A stretch of DNA of 64,000 nt from Agromyces lapidis (GCF_009749405.1 NZ_WBIQ01000007.1:248001-312000), one strand, 5' to 3'. Shown: positions 29,002-36,168, counted from the stretch's first letter. Made by a program: numbers and translations. Notes: generated by a model not told the origin, from the sequence alone.

Positions 29002-29877
29002 TCACGTCGTCTCGGCGCGTTCGACCGGCAGCCACAGTTCGCACGTCGCCGTGCTGAAGTCGGGGGAGCGGTCGAGGATCGACACGATCGACGGCCCTGG
29101 CCGCAGTCGCCACGGATTCGACGGGAACCACTCGGTCGCCGTCGCAGCCCAGGTCGCCTGCAACGTCGCCGGGTACGCGCCGTCGCTGCGGAACACCGCC
29201 CACGTGCCGGCCGGCACGTCGATCCGGTCGAGATCGTCGGGGGCGTCCGTCGCTTCGCCGACGGCCACGCCGTGCAGATAGGTCAGTTCGCTGCCTTCCA
29301 TGGCGTCGGGGTCGACGTCGGCGGCGACCTGCAGGAGGCCGGCAGGCTCGGCGGAGCTCAGTGCCTTGAGCCGGGCATGCTCCTCGAGGGGGAGGGCGGC
29401 GATGTGCGCTTGGATGTGCGGATTGGCGCCGTGGTGGATGAGCGGCACTCGCGCGGCGTGGCCGATCAGCCGGAAGTTCGGGCGGTCGACGATTCGGGTG
29501 TGCATCGGGGTGGACCCTTCGACGGTCAGGCGGAACCTGAGTTGCGGTTGTGTGCGAAGGGGGCCGCCGGCTCGGCGAACCTCGCCGGGCATCGCGCCGT
29601 GCATCGCCCGGAACGCACGGCCGAACGCCTCGGTGGAGCCGTAGCCGTAACGAACCGCGATGGTGAGCAGTTCGTCGTCGCCGAGCACCTCGGCCGCGGC
29701 GACGGTCATGCGCCGTCGTCTGACGTACTCGGACACCGGCATGCCGGCGAGCGACGAGAACATTCGCCGGAGGTGGTACTCGGTGGTGCCGAGCTCTCGC
29801 GCGAGCACGGTGAGGTCGAGGTCGTCGGTGAGATGGGCCTCGACGGCGTCGATGACCCGGTTCAGTGCGGTGATCAC
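29002..29877 (-). CDS. AraC family regulator with GyrI-like effector domain
   Basis: The 291-residue product has an N-terminal AraC/XylS DNA-binding domain of two helix-turn-helices (LTVLARELGTTEYHLRRMFSS near residue 22 and TIAVRYGYGSTEAFGRAFRAMHG near 72). A C-terminal GyrI/SOUL-like small-molecule domain follows from about residue 125 (MHTRIVDRPNFRLIGHAARV) and ends in CELWLPVE. This Rob/SoxS-BmrR-like combination usually senses hydrophobic or cationic compounds and controls efflux. No efflux gene is adjacent, so its target is open. The start is the first ATG in the conserved region, and upstream GAAGGAGGCACC gives a ribosome binding site. Confidence 0.93.
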   Translation of the reverse strand: MITALNRVIDAVEAHLTDDLDLTVLARELGTTEYHLRRMFSSLAGMPVSEYVRRRRMTVAAAEVLGDDELLTIAVRYGYGSTEAFGRAFRAMHGAMPGEVRRAGGPLRTQPQLRFRLTVEGSTPMHTRIVDRPNFRLIGHAARVPLIHHGANPHIQAHIAALPLEEHARLKALSSAEPAGLLQVAADVDPDAMEGSELTYLHGVAVGEATDAPDDLDRIDVPAGTWAVFRSDGAYPATLQATWAATATEWFPSNPWRLRPGPSIVSILDRSPDFSTATCELWLPVERAETT

Positions 29878-30111
29878 GGTGCCTCCTTCGTCATCAAGTC
29901 TCGTCGTTCGGGCGGCGCTGCACCCGATCTTCGCGGACCGGATCGATCAGCGGACGGTCAGTGGCATCCTCGTCGAAGAAGCGGCTTCGATGAAGGTCCT
30001 GACCCGGCCTTCCGCGATGCTCCCAGTGCGAACCGGACAGCAGGGACGCCGCCGCCGATCGCATTCGTGGCCCGCTGACAACTCCTCTCCGCTGATTCGC
30101 GCGGGGAGTGG

Positions 30112-30525
30112 TCAGGCCGATCGCATTGCCATTCCGAGGCTCGGGGTGACGTCGTTGAAACCGAGCGAACGATAGAGGCGCTGCCCGGGAGGATCTCCGA
30201 TGAGGCTGACGTACGCGCCTGCCGGGGCACGCTCGAGCACGTCGGCGATGAGCCATTCCATGACCTGTCGGCCGAGACCCCGGCGCTGGTGTGCCGGGTT
30301 GGTGGCGATGTCGACGATGTGGAAGTACCAGCCGCCGTCGCCGATGGTGCGGCCCATGGCGACCACGGTGCCGGCGGTGTCGACGATGTGGCACGCCGAC
30401 CAGCTGCCGGCGATCGCACCGGCACCCTGCTCAGGGGTCTTGGGTGACAATCCTGATTCGCGACGAAGGCGCAGGTAGTCCTCGAGGGGAGGGGCGTCGC
30501 TGATCAGCATGTAGGGCTCGGTCAT
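30112..30525 (-). CDS. GNAT family N-acetyltransferase
   Basis: The 137-residue product is a compact GNAT enzyme. HIVDIATNPAHQRRGLGRQV near residue 69 carries the acetyl-CoA loop QRRGLG, and YVSLIGDPPGQRLYRSLGF near 105 is the last strand-helix pair. ATG 30525 is favoured because CAGACT lies 6 bases upstream on the minus strand (plus 30532-30537), giving a leaderless start. The frame stays open further upstream without similarity. The substrate is unknown. The 234 bases between it and the AraC gene hold no convincing ORF. Confidence 0.88.
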   Translation of the reverse strand: MTEPYMLISDAPPLEDYLRLRRESGLSPKTPEQGAGAIAGSWSACHIVDTAGTVVAMGRTIGDGGWYFHIVDIATNPAHQRRGLGRQVMEWLIADVLERAPAGAYVSLIGDPPGQRLYRSLGFNDVTPSLGMAMRSA

Positions 30526-30691
30526 GCAACCAGTCTGGTGGACTCGATCACCGTCGCCTGCGGCAGCGGGTCTTTCGCAACATCCCGGTGACGCTCTGGA
30601 CAATCGGCCGCCGATCGCCGATCGGCTTCTTTACAAGCGCGACAGCTCACGACACGCTTGCTCTGGGGCACCCGACGCAGAGGAGAGCACC

Positions 30692-31282
30692 GTGGGCAGA
30701 ATCGTCATGTACGCCTCCGTGTCAATCGACGGCTTCATCGCGGACGAGAACGACCAGCCAGGACCACTGTTCGATTGGTTGACCAGCGGGGATGTCCCAT
30801 TGGACGAGAGCGGCGTGCTGAAGGTGTCGCAGGCGTCCTACGACTACACCCGGCAGTACTGGGATCAGATCGGGGTGACGATCGCCGGCCGGCACGTCTT
30901 CGATCTGACGGACGGCTGGGATGGGACGCCTCCGAGCGGGATCGACCACGTGGTGGTCGTGACGAACCGCCCCGCGCCCGAGGGCTGGAATCTCGAGGCG
31001 CCGTTCCACTTCGTCGACGGGGTCGAGGCGGCCGTGGCCAAGGCGCAGGAGCTTGCGGGGGACCGCATGATCGAGGTCGCCGCCGGTGACGTCGGCGGCC
31101 AGATGCTTGCCGCGGGTCTGGTCGACGAGGTGCGTATGGACGTCGTACCCGTCGTGTTCGGGTCCGGCAAGCGCTACTTCGGATCGGTCGACGCGCAGCA
31201 TCTGCTGGAGGATCCCGAGGTGGTGATTCAGGGCAACCGGGTGCTTCACCTGCGCTTTCAGGTGCGCCGTCAACCGAGCTGA
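30692..31282 (+). CDS. Dihydrofolate reductase family protein (RibD C-terminal-like)
   Basis: The 196-residue product matches the bifunctional deaminase-reductase C-terminal family. IVMYASVSIDGFIADEN opens the fold, VTIAGRHVFDLTDGW near residue 63 is the middle strand, and DRMIEVAAGDVGGQMLAAGLVDEVRMDVVPVVFGSGKRYF (from about 126) is the strongly typical NADPH-binding end. These stand-alone proteins are common in actinobacteria. Few have a known substrate, and they are not the main folA enzyme. GTG 30692 has GAGGAGA upstream. Convergent with the lipoprotein gene at 31328. Confidence 0.9.
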   Translation: MGRIVMYASVSIDGFIADENDQPGPLFDWLTSGDVPLDESGVLKVSQASYDYTRQYWDQIGVTIAGRHVFDLTDGWDGTPPSGIDHVVVVTNRPAPEGWNLEAPFHFVDGVEAAVAKAQELAGDRMIEVAAGDVGGQMLAAGLVDEVRMDVVPVVFGSGKRYFGSVDAQHLLEDPEVVIQGNRVLHLRFQVRRQPS

Positions 31283-31327
31283 GCCCGCGCGGCACACTGG
31301 ACAATCCATGCGCGCGAGGGTGAGCGC

Positions 31328-31735
31328 TCAGCTGCTCACGGTCTGCCAGACGGCGAACTCGTCGCCCAGACGGCATTCCTCCGGCATGTTTGACAGGTGG
31401 ATGTAGCCGCCGCCGCCGCCTTCGATCGGATCGTCGAGGTGCACGGTTCCGATCTCGGGCACCTCGACGCTCTGCCCGGCTTCCGCGAGCGTGGAACCGA
31501 ACGGGAACACGAGAACATGCAGCTCACTGCCGGAGGCGACCGCGAGACATCCCTGCGCGGTGCGGGTCAAGATACCGACGATCTGGGCCTCCATCACGGC
31601 GTCGGGTTCGGTCGAGGCGGCGATCATGATCGAACCGCCGGCACGTTGCACAGAAAGACTCGTCGCACTAGATACCCCGCACCCCGACAGAAGCGTCGCG
31701 ATCGCGCCAACCACGAGCGCGAGCGTCAGCTTCAT
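31328..31735 (-). CDS. Small putative lipoprotein, unknown function
   Basis: The 135-residue product starts with a lipoprotein signal (MKLTLALVVGAIATLLSGCG), with lipobox cysteine at residue 19. The mature part is short, acidic and beta-rich, with a Gly run (EGGGGGYIHL) and a closing EECRLGDEFAVWQTV. No family is recognised. TATCCT lies 6 bases before the ATG on the minus strand (plus 31742-31747), a leaderless arrangement. It borders the accessory patch and its codon use is less GC-rich at third positions than the housekeeping genes. Confidence 0.75.
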   Translation of the reverse strand: MKLTLALVVGAIATLLSGCGVSSATSLSVQRAGGSIMIAASTEPDAVMEAQIVGILTRTAQGCLAVASGSELHVLVFPFGSTLAEAGQSVEVPEIGTVHLDDPIEGGGGGYIHLSNMPEECRLGDEFAVWQTVSS

Positions 31736-31896
31736 ACCGTCAGGATAGGAGCGCGCGGCGAGCCCTGCTAGAGGTGGGCTTCCGGCGATTGGGGGAACGC
31801 TACCACTCTGGAGGACCGAGGCCTCGGGTTCCTCCTTCAGCTGCGAGGCGAGCTGAACGGAGTCGCGGAGGTGCGGCGGGAGTTCTTGAACAATAC

Positions 31897-32094
31897 CTAG
31901 CTGGTCGAGTTTCCCGGCCTGGGGCGACGCCGGCGCAGGCCCATCTGGCCGAGAAGCAGGAGTCCGCCGACGGTCAGCGCGAGACCCGCAGCGAAGGATG
32001 GCCCGTGGCCACCTGTTCCCGTCGCAGCCAGGGTCCCGCCGCCTGACGGTGGGCACGACTCGTTGCTGTCTACGACAGATGCTGCGGCCGACGC
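31897..32094 (-). pseudogene. C-terminal remnant of a sortase-anchored surface protein (LAATG sorting signal)
   Basis: The minus strand encodes, after an in-frame stop at 32097-32095, a stretch ending in a near-perfect cell-wall sorting signal. SCPPSGGGTLAATG (the LAATG codons lie at 32031-32017) is followed by a hydrophobic helix FAAGLALTVGGLLLLG and the basic tail MGLRRRRPRPGNSTS, then TAG at 31899-31897. LAxTG is the common actinobacterial variant of LPxTG for class E sortases. There is no start, signal peptide or ectodomain, so only the 3' end of a larger gene remains. It directly abuts the truncated regulator remnant in the same frame, pointing to a deletion junction. Confidence 0.6.
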
Positions 32095-32272
32095 TCATCT
32101 CACTCCGGCCCGAGCCTGCCGGAGGAAGGGGGAGGAGGTGTCATTGGCGTTGTTCGACAGAGTGCACAATCTGACGTTCGCAGGCGTGATGCCGATCGCC
32201 TCGTCGAAGTCGCCGACGCTCATACCGCGCCCGATCAGCACGCGGTCGATCGATCGAGATGCGGATCGGCAT
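32095..32272 (-). pseudogene. Frameshifted and truncated HTH (XRE/YozG-like) regulator
   Basis: The ATG at 32272 overlaps the DUF2975 stop (TGATG), the usual coupling of DUF2975 genes with a small HTH regulator. It reads MPIRISIDR and then leaves frame within a TCGATCGATCG repeat at 32247-32257. Removing one 4-base unit restores RVLIGRGMSVGDFDEAIGIT followed by PAN, which matches the first two helices of YozG-type regulators. After GITPANV, the conserved rest (LKNGRARAIRFSTL-type in relatives) is lost and replaced by LCTLSNNANDTSS up to a stop. So the gene appears both frameshifted and missing its 3' half. Confidence 0.6.
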
Positions 32273-32766
32273 CAGATGACCTCATCCTGTTCGACGCGCA
32301 TCGGGATCGCGCGCCGAATCAGCGATCGGAGGACGAAGGCAACGCGGGCCAACACGACGAGAACGAGACAGACGATCACCTGAATGAGGCCGAGGAACGG
32401 GCTGCCCGCCTGCCCGTTGCTGACTACGACGACGCTGGTGATCACGATGACCACCGCCCCTCCGAGCGAGGTGACGAGCAAGTCGGCCCAGAGCATTGAT
32501 GTGTGGGCAAGCACTGGTCCGCAGTAGATGCGGTGCACGAGCAGTGAGAGCGCGCCCAGCGCGACGAGTGTGAGAACAATGAACGCAGTCGACAAGGCGA
32601 GAAGCGGCATGCGCAGATCAGCGTACTCCGGGAGGCTCGCCGCGATCTCCGCACTGATGCCGGGTAGGAGGACGATCGCCCCAACGCCGACGAGGAACAG
32701 CACACCCAGAAGCGACTGGGTGAAGATCACGAGTCTACGAGATGGGCGTGGAAGGCCGTGATCCAT
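32272..32766 (-). CDS. DUF2975 family membrane protein
   Basis: The 164-residue product has four hydrophobic helices (near residues 12-32, 51-74, 88-113 and 124-143) and a basic end (RSLIRRAIPMRVEQDEVI). This is the layout of DUF2975 proteins, which are usually paired with a small HTH regulator. Here the partner is a frameshifted remnant immediately downstream. No function is established that I can cite. The start is ATG 32766, just downstream of a perfect palindrome that probably serves as operator. An upstream in-frame extension would run through that palindrome and is rejected. Confidence 0.8.
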   Translation of the reverse strand: MDHGLPRPSRRLVIFTQSLLGVLFLVGVGAIVLLPGISAEIAASLPEYADLRMPLLALSTAFIVLTLVALGALSLLVHRIYCGPVLAHTSMLWADLLVTSLGGAVVIVITSVVVVSNGQAGSPFLGLIQVIVCLVLVVLARVAFVLRSLIRRAIPMRVEQDEVI

Positions 32767-32774
32767 CCATCGAT

Positions 32775-32797
32775 TTTCGATAGGCGTCCTATCGAAA
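32775..32797. promoter_or_regulatory. Perfect 10+3+10 palindromic operator upstream of the DUF2975 gene
   Basis: TTTCGATAGG (32775-32784) and CCTATCGAAA (32788-32797) are exact inverted arms around CGT. On the minus strand a -35-like TTGACT (plus 32797-32802) abuts one end and the ATG is 8 bases beyond the other, so a bound protein would block transcription. Confidence 0.75.
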
Positions 32798-32896
32798 GTC
32801 AATAGACACAGCCGGTGTGCCGGAGTCGCGAACTGCCGATCGATCGTTACGGTCACCGCCTGATGAGAGTCCGGTGGGCACCCGCTATCGGGCCGG

Positions 32897-33001
32897 TCAG
32901 GCGGTCGGTTCGTTCCTCGGATCGGGGAGATAGTCGGTGATATCGACCGGCTGAGTAGGCGGCAACGAGATAGCGGCCGGGTCGATCGGTTGTGCATTCA
33001 C
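32897..33001 (-). CDS. 34-residue YLPDP mini-protein, coupled to the sigma factor gene
   Basis: GTG at 33001 overlaps the sigma factor stop by 4 bases (GTGA), and a 35-codon frame ends with TGA at 32899-32897. The C-terminal 19 residues, TQPVDITDYLPDPRNEPTA, match TQPIDFTAYLPDPADEPSA of the small frame at 33947 at 13 of 19 positions, and both end at the same residue. Most matching codons differ at third positions, which points to selection on the peptide. The protein is Pro/Asp-rich, has no membrane segment or cysteine, and looks unstructured. Known families of this size do not come to mind. Coupling suggests a role tied to the sigma factor, such as an adaptor or inhibitor, but this is inference. 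Confidence 0.7.
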   Translation of the reverse strand: MNAQPIDPAAISLPPTQPVDITDYLPDPRNEPTA

Positions 33002-33513
33002 GGCGTGTTCCCTTCGTATTGGTGCTCATGGAGGAGTTCGCGGAGTTGGGCGCGGGCTCGTTGGTATCGACCGCGCGCGGTCGAATCGCTGATTCCGAGG
33101 ATTGTGGCTGCCTCGGGCACGGTGAATCCGTCCCAGAGGACGAGACGTACCAGTTCGGATTGGTCGTCGGGGATGGCGTCGAGAGCGGCGCGGATGTCGA
33201 GGGCTTCTGTGTCGACATGCTCGGTCGGCAGCGAATCGAGATGCGCGCGCAGCTTGTCCGTGAGGTTGGAATGGCGGGCGGCGCCACGGGCGGCGTTCGC
33301 GAGGACCCGCCTCGCGACGCCGAACAGCCACATCCGGGCTTGCTGGGGCTCAACGGGCATTCGGTCGCCGCGCCGCCACGCCACGATGAACGTCTCGCTG
33401 AGTAGATCCGCCGCGTCGGCCGGGATCCGCACTCGCCGGCCGAAATAGCTCAGCCGTTCGCATTGCGTTGGCCGCGCAGTTCTTCGTCGATGCTGCGGCC
33501 ATCCTTCACTCAC
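32998..33513 (-). CDS. ECF-type RNA polymerase sigma factor
   Basis: The 171-residue product has region 2 as YFGRRVRIPADAADLLSETFIVAWRR (from residue 25) and region 4 as DDQSELVRLVLWDGFTVPEA followed by ATILGISDSTARGRYQRARAQL (from about residue 116), the layout of extracytoplasmic function sigma factors. The segment before residue 22 (MSEGWPQHRRRTARPTQCE) does not look like a normal region 2.1, so the N-terminus may be shortened or the start wrong. GTG 33513 is the first plausible start, since a longer frame to 33630 shows no similarity. It is followed, with 4-base overlap, by the 34-residue YLPDP protein rather than a recognisable anti-sigma factor. Confidence 0.82.
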   Translation of the reverse strand: MSEGWPQHRRRTARPTQCERLSYFGRRVRIPADAADLLSETFIVAWRRGDRMPVEPQQARMWLFGVARRVLANAARGAARHSNLTDKLRAHLDSLPTEHVDTEALDIRAALDAIPDDQSELVRLVLWDGFTVPEAATILGISDSTARGRYQRARAQLRELLHEHQYEGNTP

Positions 33514-33946
33514 CGACCGCGGGAGCGCGTCGCTCCACGAGAAATAGCAGATCAGACTCAATATATGGCGTAGAACAGGGGATGAGCAGATCTTCCAGAT
33601 CCTGCATGCTCCTGCAAGTTCTGGATTCACTTGCCGACATAATGTGCATTATCGGCATTGTCTTCTTTTGCGGGATTGGCGCGTCGTTCTGCCGTTCAGC
33701 GTCGCTAATTCGCCCAGGTCGACATCCGATTCGCGGTTGATATCGAACGAGCGCGGAAGAGCGATGCCGTGCACGCAGCGCGTGACGACGGCTCGTCGCA
33801 TCCTTTCCGACATAATCACGAGCGTTCGAGAACGAATGAACAAATGGTGGAACCGATCGGTCATTGCCGGACATATCCATGTACCAGCGGTTGGCTGCAC
33901 GATCTCGTCGCATCAGTCGCGCTTCCGGCAGAGAAAGGAATCGACG
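33514..33946. other. 433-base intergenic region with repeats, no convincing gene
   Basis: No ORF here looks coding on either strand. The stretch is less GC-rich than its surroundings. CCGACATAAT occurs twice in the same direction (33634-33643 and 33807-33816). The first copy leads into ATAATG-TG-CATTAT (33639-33652). CGTTC-GA-GAACG (33823-33834) and ACAT-ATCC-ATGT (33871-33882) are further small palindromes. The region must hold promoters for the divergent sigma factor and YLPDP/lipoprotein genes. A ribosome binding site AGAAAGGA stands at 33931-33938. Confidence 0.6.
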
Positions 33947-34045
33947 ATGCTCCCACGCGGGCCGATCGACTCGGAGCAACCGACGACCCAACCGATCGAC
34001 TTCACGGCATACCTCCCCGATCCTGCCGATGAGCCCAGTGCCTAA
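33947..34045 (+). CDS. 32-residue YLPDP mini-protein, upstream of a lipoprotein gene
   Basis: ATG 33947 has AGAAAGGA 8 bases upstream and opens a 33-codon frame ending in TAA. The C-terminus TQPIDFTAYLPDPADEPSA is related to that of the 34-residue protein encoded about 950 bases away on the other strand, and PID occurs near the start of both (GPIDSEQ here, QPIDPAA there). It is Pro/Asp/Glu-rich, lacks membrane segments, and ends exactly where its relative ends. The next gene, a lipoprotein, begins 4 bases after the stop or, with an upstream ATG at 34029, overlaps it. The conserved C-terminal motif suggests a binding peptide. Function unknown. Confidence 0.7.
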   Translation: MLPRGPIDSEQPTTQPIDFTAYLPDPADEPSA

Positions 34046-34049
34046 CGGG

Positions 34050-34544
34050 ATGCGCCGACTGTCCGCTGCTGAAGTCGAGCCGCACAAGATCGTCTCGGCC
34101 GGCATCGCCTGCGCCTTCGTTGCGCTGCTGGTGGGATGCACCCAGACCGGTGCCGGTGCGCCCGCCTCCACGGCGCCGCCATCGCCGGCCGTGACGGAGG
34201 ATGCCGAAGCGTGCGATCAACTCACGACTCCCCTGTCGCTGATCTTCAATGTGCAGGCTGCGCCCGAGGGCGCCATCGACGCCGAAACCGCTGGTGGTCT
34301 CTACTTCACGGCAGCGTGGGACCTGAATCGCATCGACGAATCGTTGGAGGATTCGGGACTCGACGCTCCGGTGACCCGGCTGAAAGAGGCGGCGAATGCG
34401 ATGAACGTCCACTTGGGCAGGTCGGACGACCCGGCGACGTGGTCCGACCAGCTCGACAAGATCGGAGCAGCTCAGGACGAGATCAACGCGATCTGCGGTG
34501 CCGTCGACGCTGAGTGGGGAATCATCGGATGGTACGGCGGTTGA
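34050..34544 (+). CDS. Putative lipoprotein, unknown function
   Basis: The product (164 residues from ATG 34050) has a signal with lipobox LLVGC at about residue 30. A low-complexity Ala/Pro/Thr linker and a helical domain with EACDQLTTPLSLIFNVQ near 51 and a closing CGAVDAEWGIIGWYGG follow. The two cysteines of the mature domain may pair. No family is recognised. An in-frame ATG at 34029 would overlap the mini-protein gene by 17 bases, and GTG 34038 is a third choice; none has a good ribosome binding site. Close packing implies co-expression with the 32-residue YLPDP protein. Confidence 0.75.
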   Translation: MRRLSAAEVEPHKIVSAGIACAFVALLVGCTQTGAGAPASTAPPSPAVTEDAEACDQLTTPLSLIFNVQAAPEGAIDAETAGGLYFTAAWDLNRIDESLEDSGLDAPVTRLKEAANAMNVHLGRSDDPATWSDQLDKIGAAQDEINAICGAVDAEWGIIGWYGG

Positions 34545-34717
34545 CCGATCGGGAACTGGCCGGTCAGCTCCAGGCGTGGGCCGAGCAGGGATGAAGCGGT
34601 CGATTCAACGGGAAGCCGGCCCGGAACTGAAGAAGCGCCTTCACGATCGTGCTTCTCCCCCGTTGCAGCCGGAATCTCGGGCTCCAAGGCGGCTCGGAAC
34701 CTCGATAATGTGGGCCG

Positions 34718-35620
34718 GTGATCGCGGACAAGGAACTAACCCGGTGGTTGGACACCGTTCGTCGGGAGCCGGAGGCTGAGCCCGTGCTCCGAGAACTCCG
34801 TGCTGGGCGGTTCCGCCCGCGAGGCCCAGAGCTGCCGATGGTCGAGGACTCGTTCGTGGAAGGCGAGGTGCGCGTCCCCGTTCGCCGGTACCTGCACCTG
34901 GATCGCCCCCGGCCGACCTTGGTTTACGTTCACGGCGGAGGCTTCGTGTTCGGGGACCTCGAATCGCATGACCGCGCCTGTCGACGGCTCGCCGTGCTGG
35001 GCGATGTGGACGTCGTCGCCGTGGCCTACCGCCTTGCTCCGGAGCATCCGGCGCCGGCGGCCGTCGACGATGTCGTCGCGGTGTTGGAGGCGATACTCGG
35101 TGAGCTGCCGACGACCCCGCTCGGCCTTGCGGGTGACAGCGCAGGCGCTCTCATCGCGTACCTTGCCGCTCGTCGGCTTGTCGCGCACGGCACGATGCCG
35201 AAGGGGCTGCTCCTCCTGAACCCGAACGCCGACCTCGAGTTGAGCCGCGAGAGCACCCGCTCGAAGGCGCGCGGGTGGGGCCTGACGACCGAGGCGCTCC
35301 AGTGGTTCATCGAGAAGTGGCTTCCCGGTGTACGACCCGATGCAGACGCCTACAGCCCCTTGACCCTTCCGGTCACTCGGATGCCTCCGACGATCGTCGT
35401 CACAAGCGAACATGATCCGCTCCATGATGAGGGCGCAGAGCTGGCGGATCGTCTCGAGGCCGCGGGAAGTCTCATCGCCCACCACGATCTCGAGGGAATG
35501 GTCCACGGCTTCGTCAACCTCGACACGGTGTCGCCGTCTGCCCGACGCTCCGGTGACCTGGTCTTCGCCGAATTCGGACGACTGCTGATCTCGCCGACCG
35601 CCGCGAGCGGTGCGGCGTAG
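34718..35620 (+). CDS. Alpha/beta hydrolase, hormone-sensitive-lipase family
   Basis: The 300-residue esterase has the HSL-family oxyanion motif HGGGFVFGD near residue 71. The nucleophile serine is in GLAGDSAGALIAY near 138, the acid in SEHDPLHDEG near 230 and the catalytic His in MVHGFVNLD near 262. Such enzymes cut short-chain esters, and the natural substrate is not evident. There is no signal peptide. The GTG start lies 8 bases after GATAAT (34704-34709), again a leaderless pattern. It is convergent with the DUF1801 gene. Confidence 0.92.
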   Translation: MIADKELTRWLDTVRREPEAEPVLRELRAGRFRPRGPELPMVEDSFVEGEVRVPVRRYLHLDRPRPTLVYVHGGGFVFGDLESHDRACRRLAVLGDVDVVAVAYRLAPEHPAPAAVDDVVAVLEAILGELPTTPLGLAGDSAGALIAYLAARRLVAHGTMPKGLLLLNPNADLELSRESTRSKARGWGLTTEALQWFIEKWLPGVRPDADAYSPLTLPVTRMPPTIVVTSEHDPLHDEGAELADRLEAAGSLIAHHDLEGMVHGFVNLDTVSPSARRSGDLVFAEFGRLLISPTAASGAA

Positions 35621-35700
35621 TACGACGACAGCACCCTCTCCCCCACCACATCCACCCGTATCCCCGGAGGTCGGGCGGTTGAGTTCTGAGCTCTGGCTGA

Positions 35701-36168
35701 TCACACGACGGCGCGCGTGATGAGATCGACGAAGCGGGCCTCATCGGCCTCGCTGAGCGAGGTGATCGCGAACGAGGTCGCCCACATCGTGCCGTCGTCG
35801 AGCTTCGCCACGTCGTTGAAGCCGAGGGTCGAGTAGCGGAGCTTGAACTTCGTCGACTCCTGGAAGAAGCAGAGCACCTTGCCGTTCAGCGCGTAGGCGG
35901 GGCTTCCGTACCAGAGTCGCGGTGCGAGCTGCGGTGCGTGCTCGAGGACGAGGGCGTGGATGCGCTCGGCGATCAGTCGATCGGCGTCCTCCATCTCGGC
36001 GATCTTGTCGACGACCTCCTGGGCGGCCGCGGCCGCCTTCTCTGCGGCCGTACCGGCGCGCGCGCTCTTCTTGAGCTCAGCGGCGCGCTCCTTCATCGCC
36101 GCGCGCTCCTCCTCGGTGAACCCGTCGTACGACTTCGTCTTCGCAGCGGTCGCCTTCGTCTCGGCCAT
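35701..36168 (-). CDS. DUF1801 / YdhG-like domain protein
   Basis: The 155-residue product has a charged N-terminal half (TEEERAAMKERAAELKKSARAG), then the DUF1801 fold with PQLAPRLWYGSPAYALNGKVLCFFQESTKFKLRYSTLGF from about residue 80. This domain family includes YdhG and YdeI-like proteins, sometimes annotated as iron chaperones, though firm evidence is limited. The ATG is preceded by AAGGGG. It stands alone on the minus strand between convergent and unrelated genes. Confidence 0.85.
   Translation of the reverse strand: MAETKATAAKTKSYDGFTEEERAAMKERAAELKKSARAGTAAEKAAAAAQEVVDKIAEMEDADRLIAERIHALVLEHAPQLAPRLWYGSPAYALNGKVLCFFQESTKFKLRYSTLGFNDVAKLDDGTMWATSFAITSLSEADEARFVDLITRAVV

Noticed and set aside
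31328-32098. 256-codon frame including the small lipoprotein
   Set aside because: The lipoprotein signal begins at an internal ATG (31735). The upstream part overlaps the sorting-signal remnant in another frame and looks non-coding.
33823-33834. Second SOS box (CGTTC-GA-GAACG)
   Set aside because: LexA boxes have GAAC-N4-GTTC; here the half-sites are in the opposite order with a 2-base gap.
33506-34171. 221-codon minus-strand frame
   Set aside because: It covers the mini-protein and lipoprotein start on the other strand, has no domain, and its codon use is unlike real genes here.
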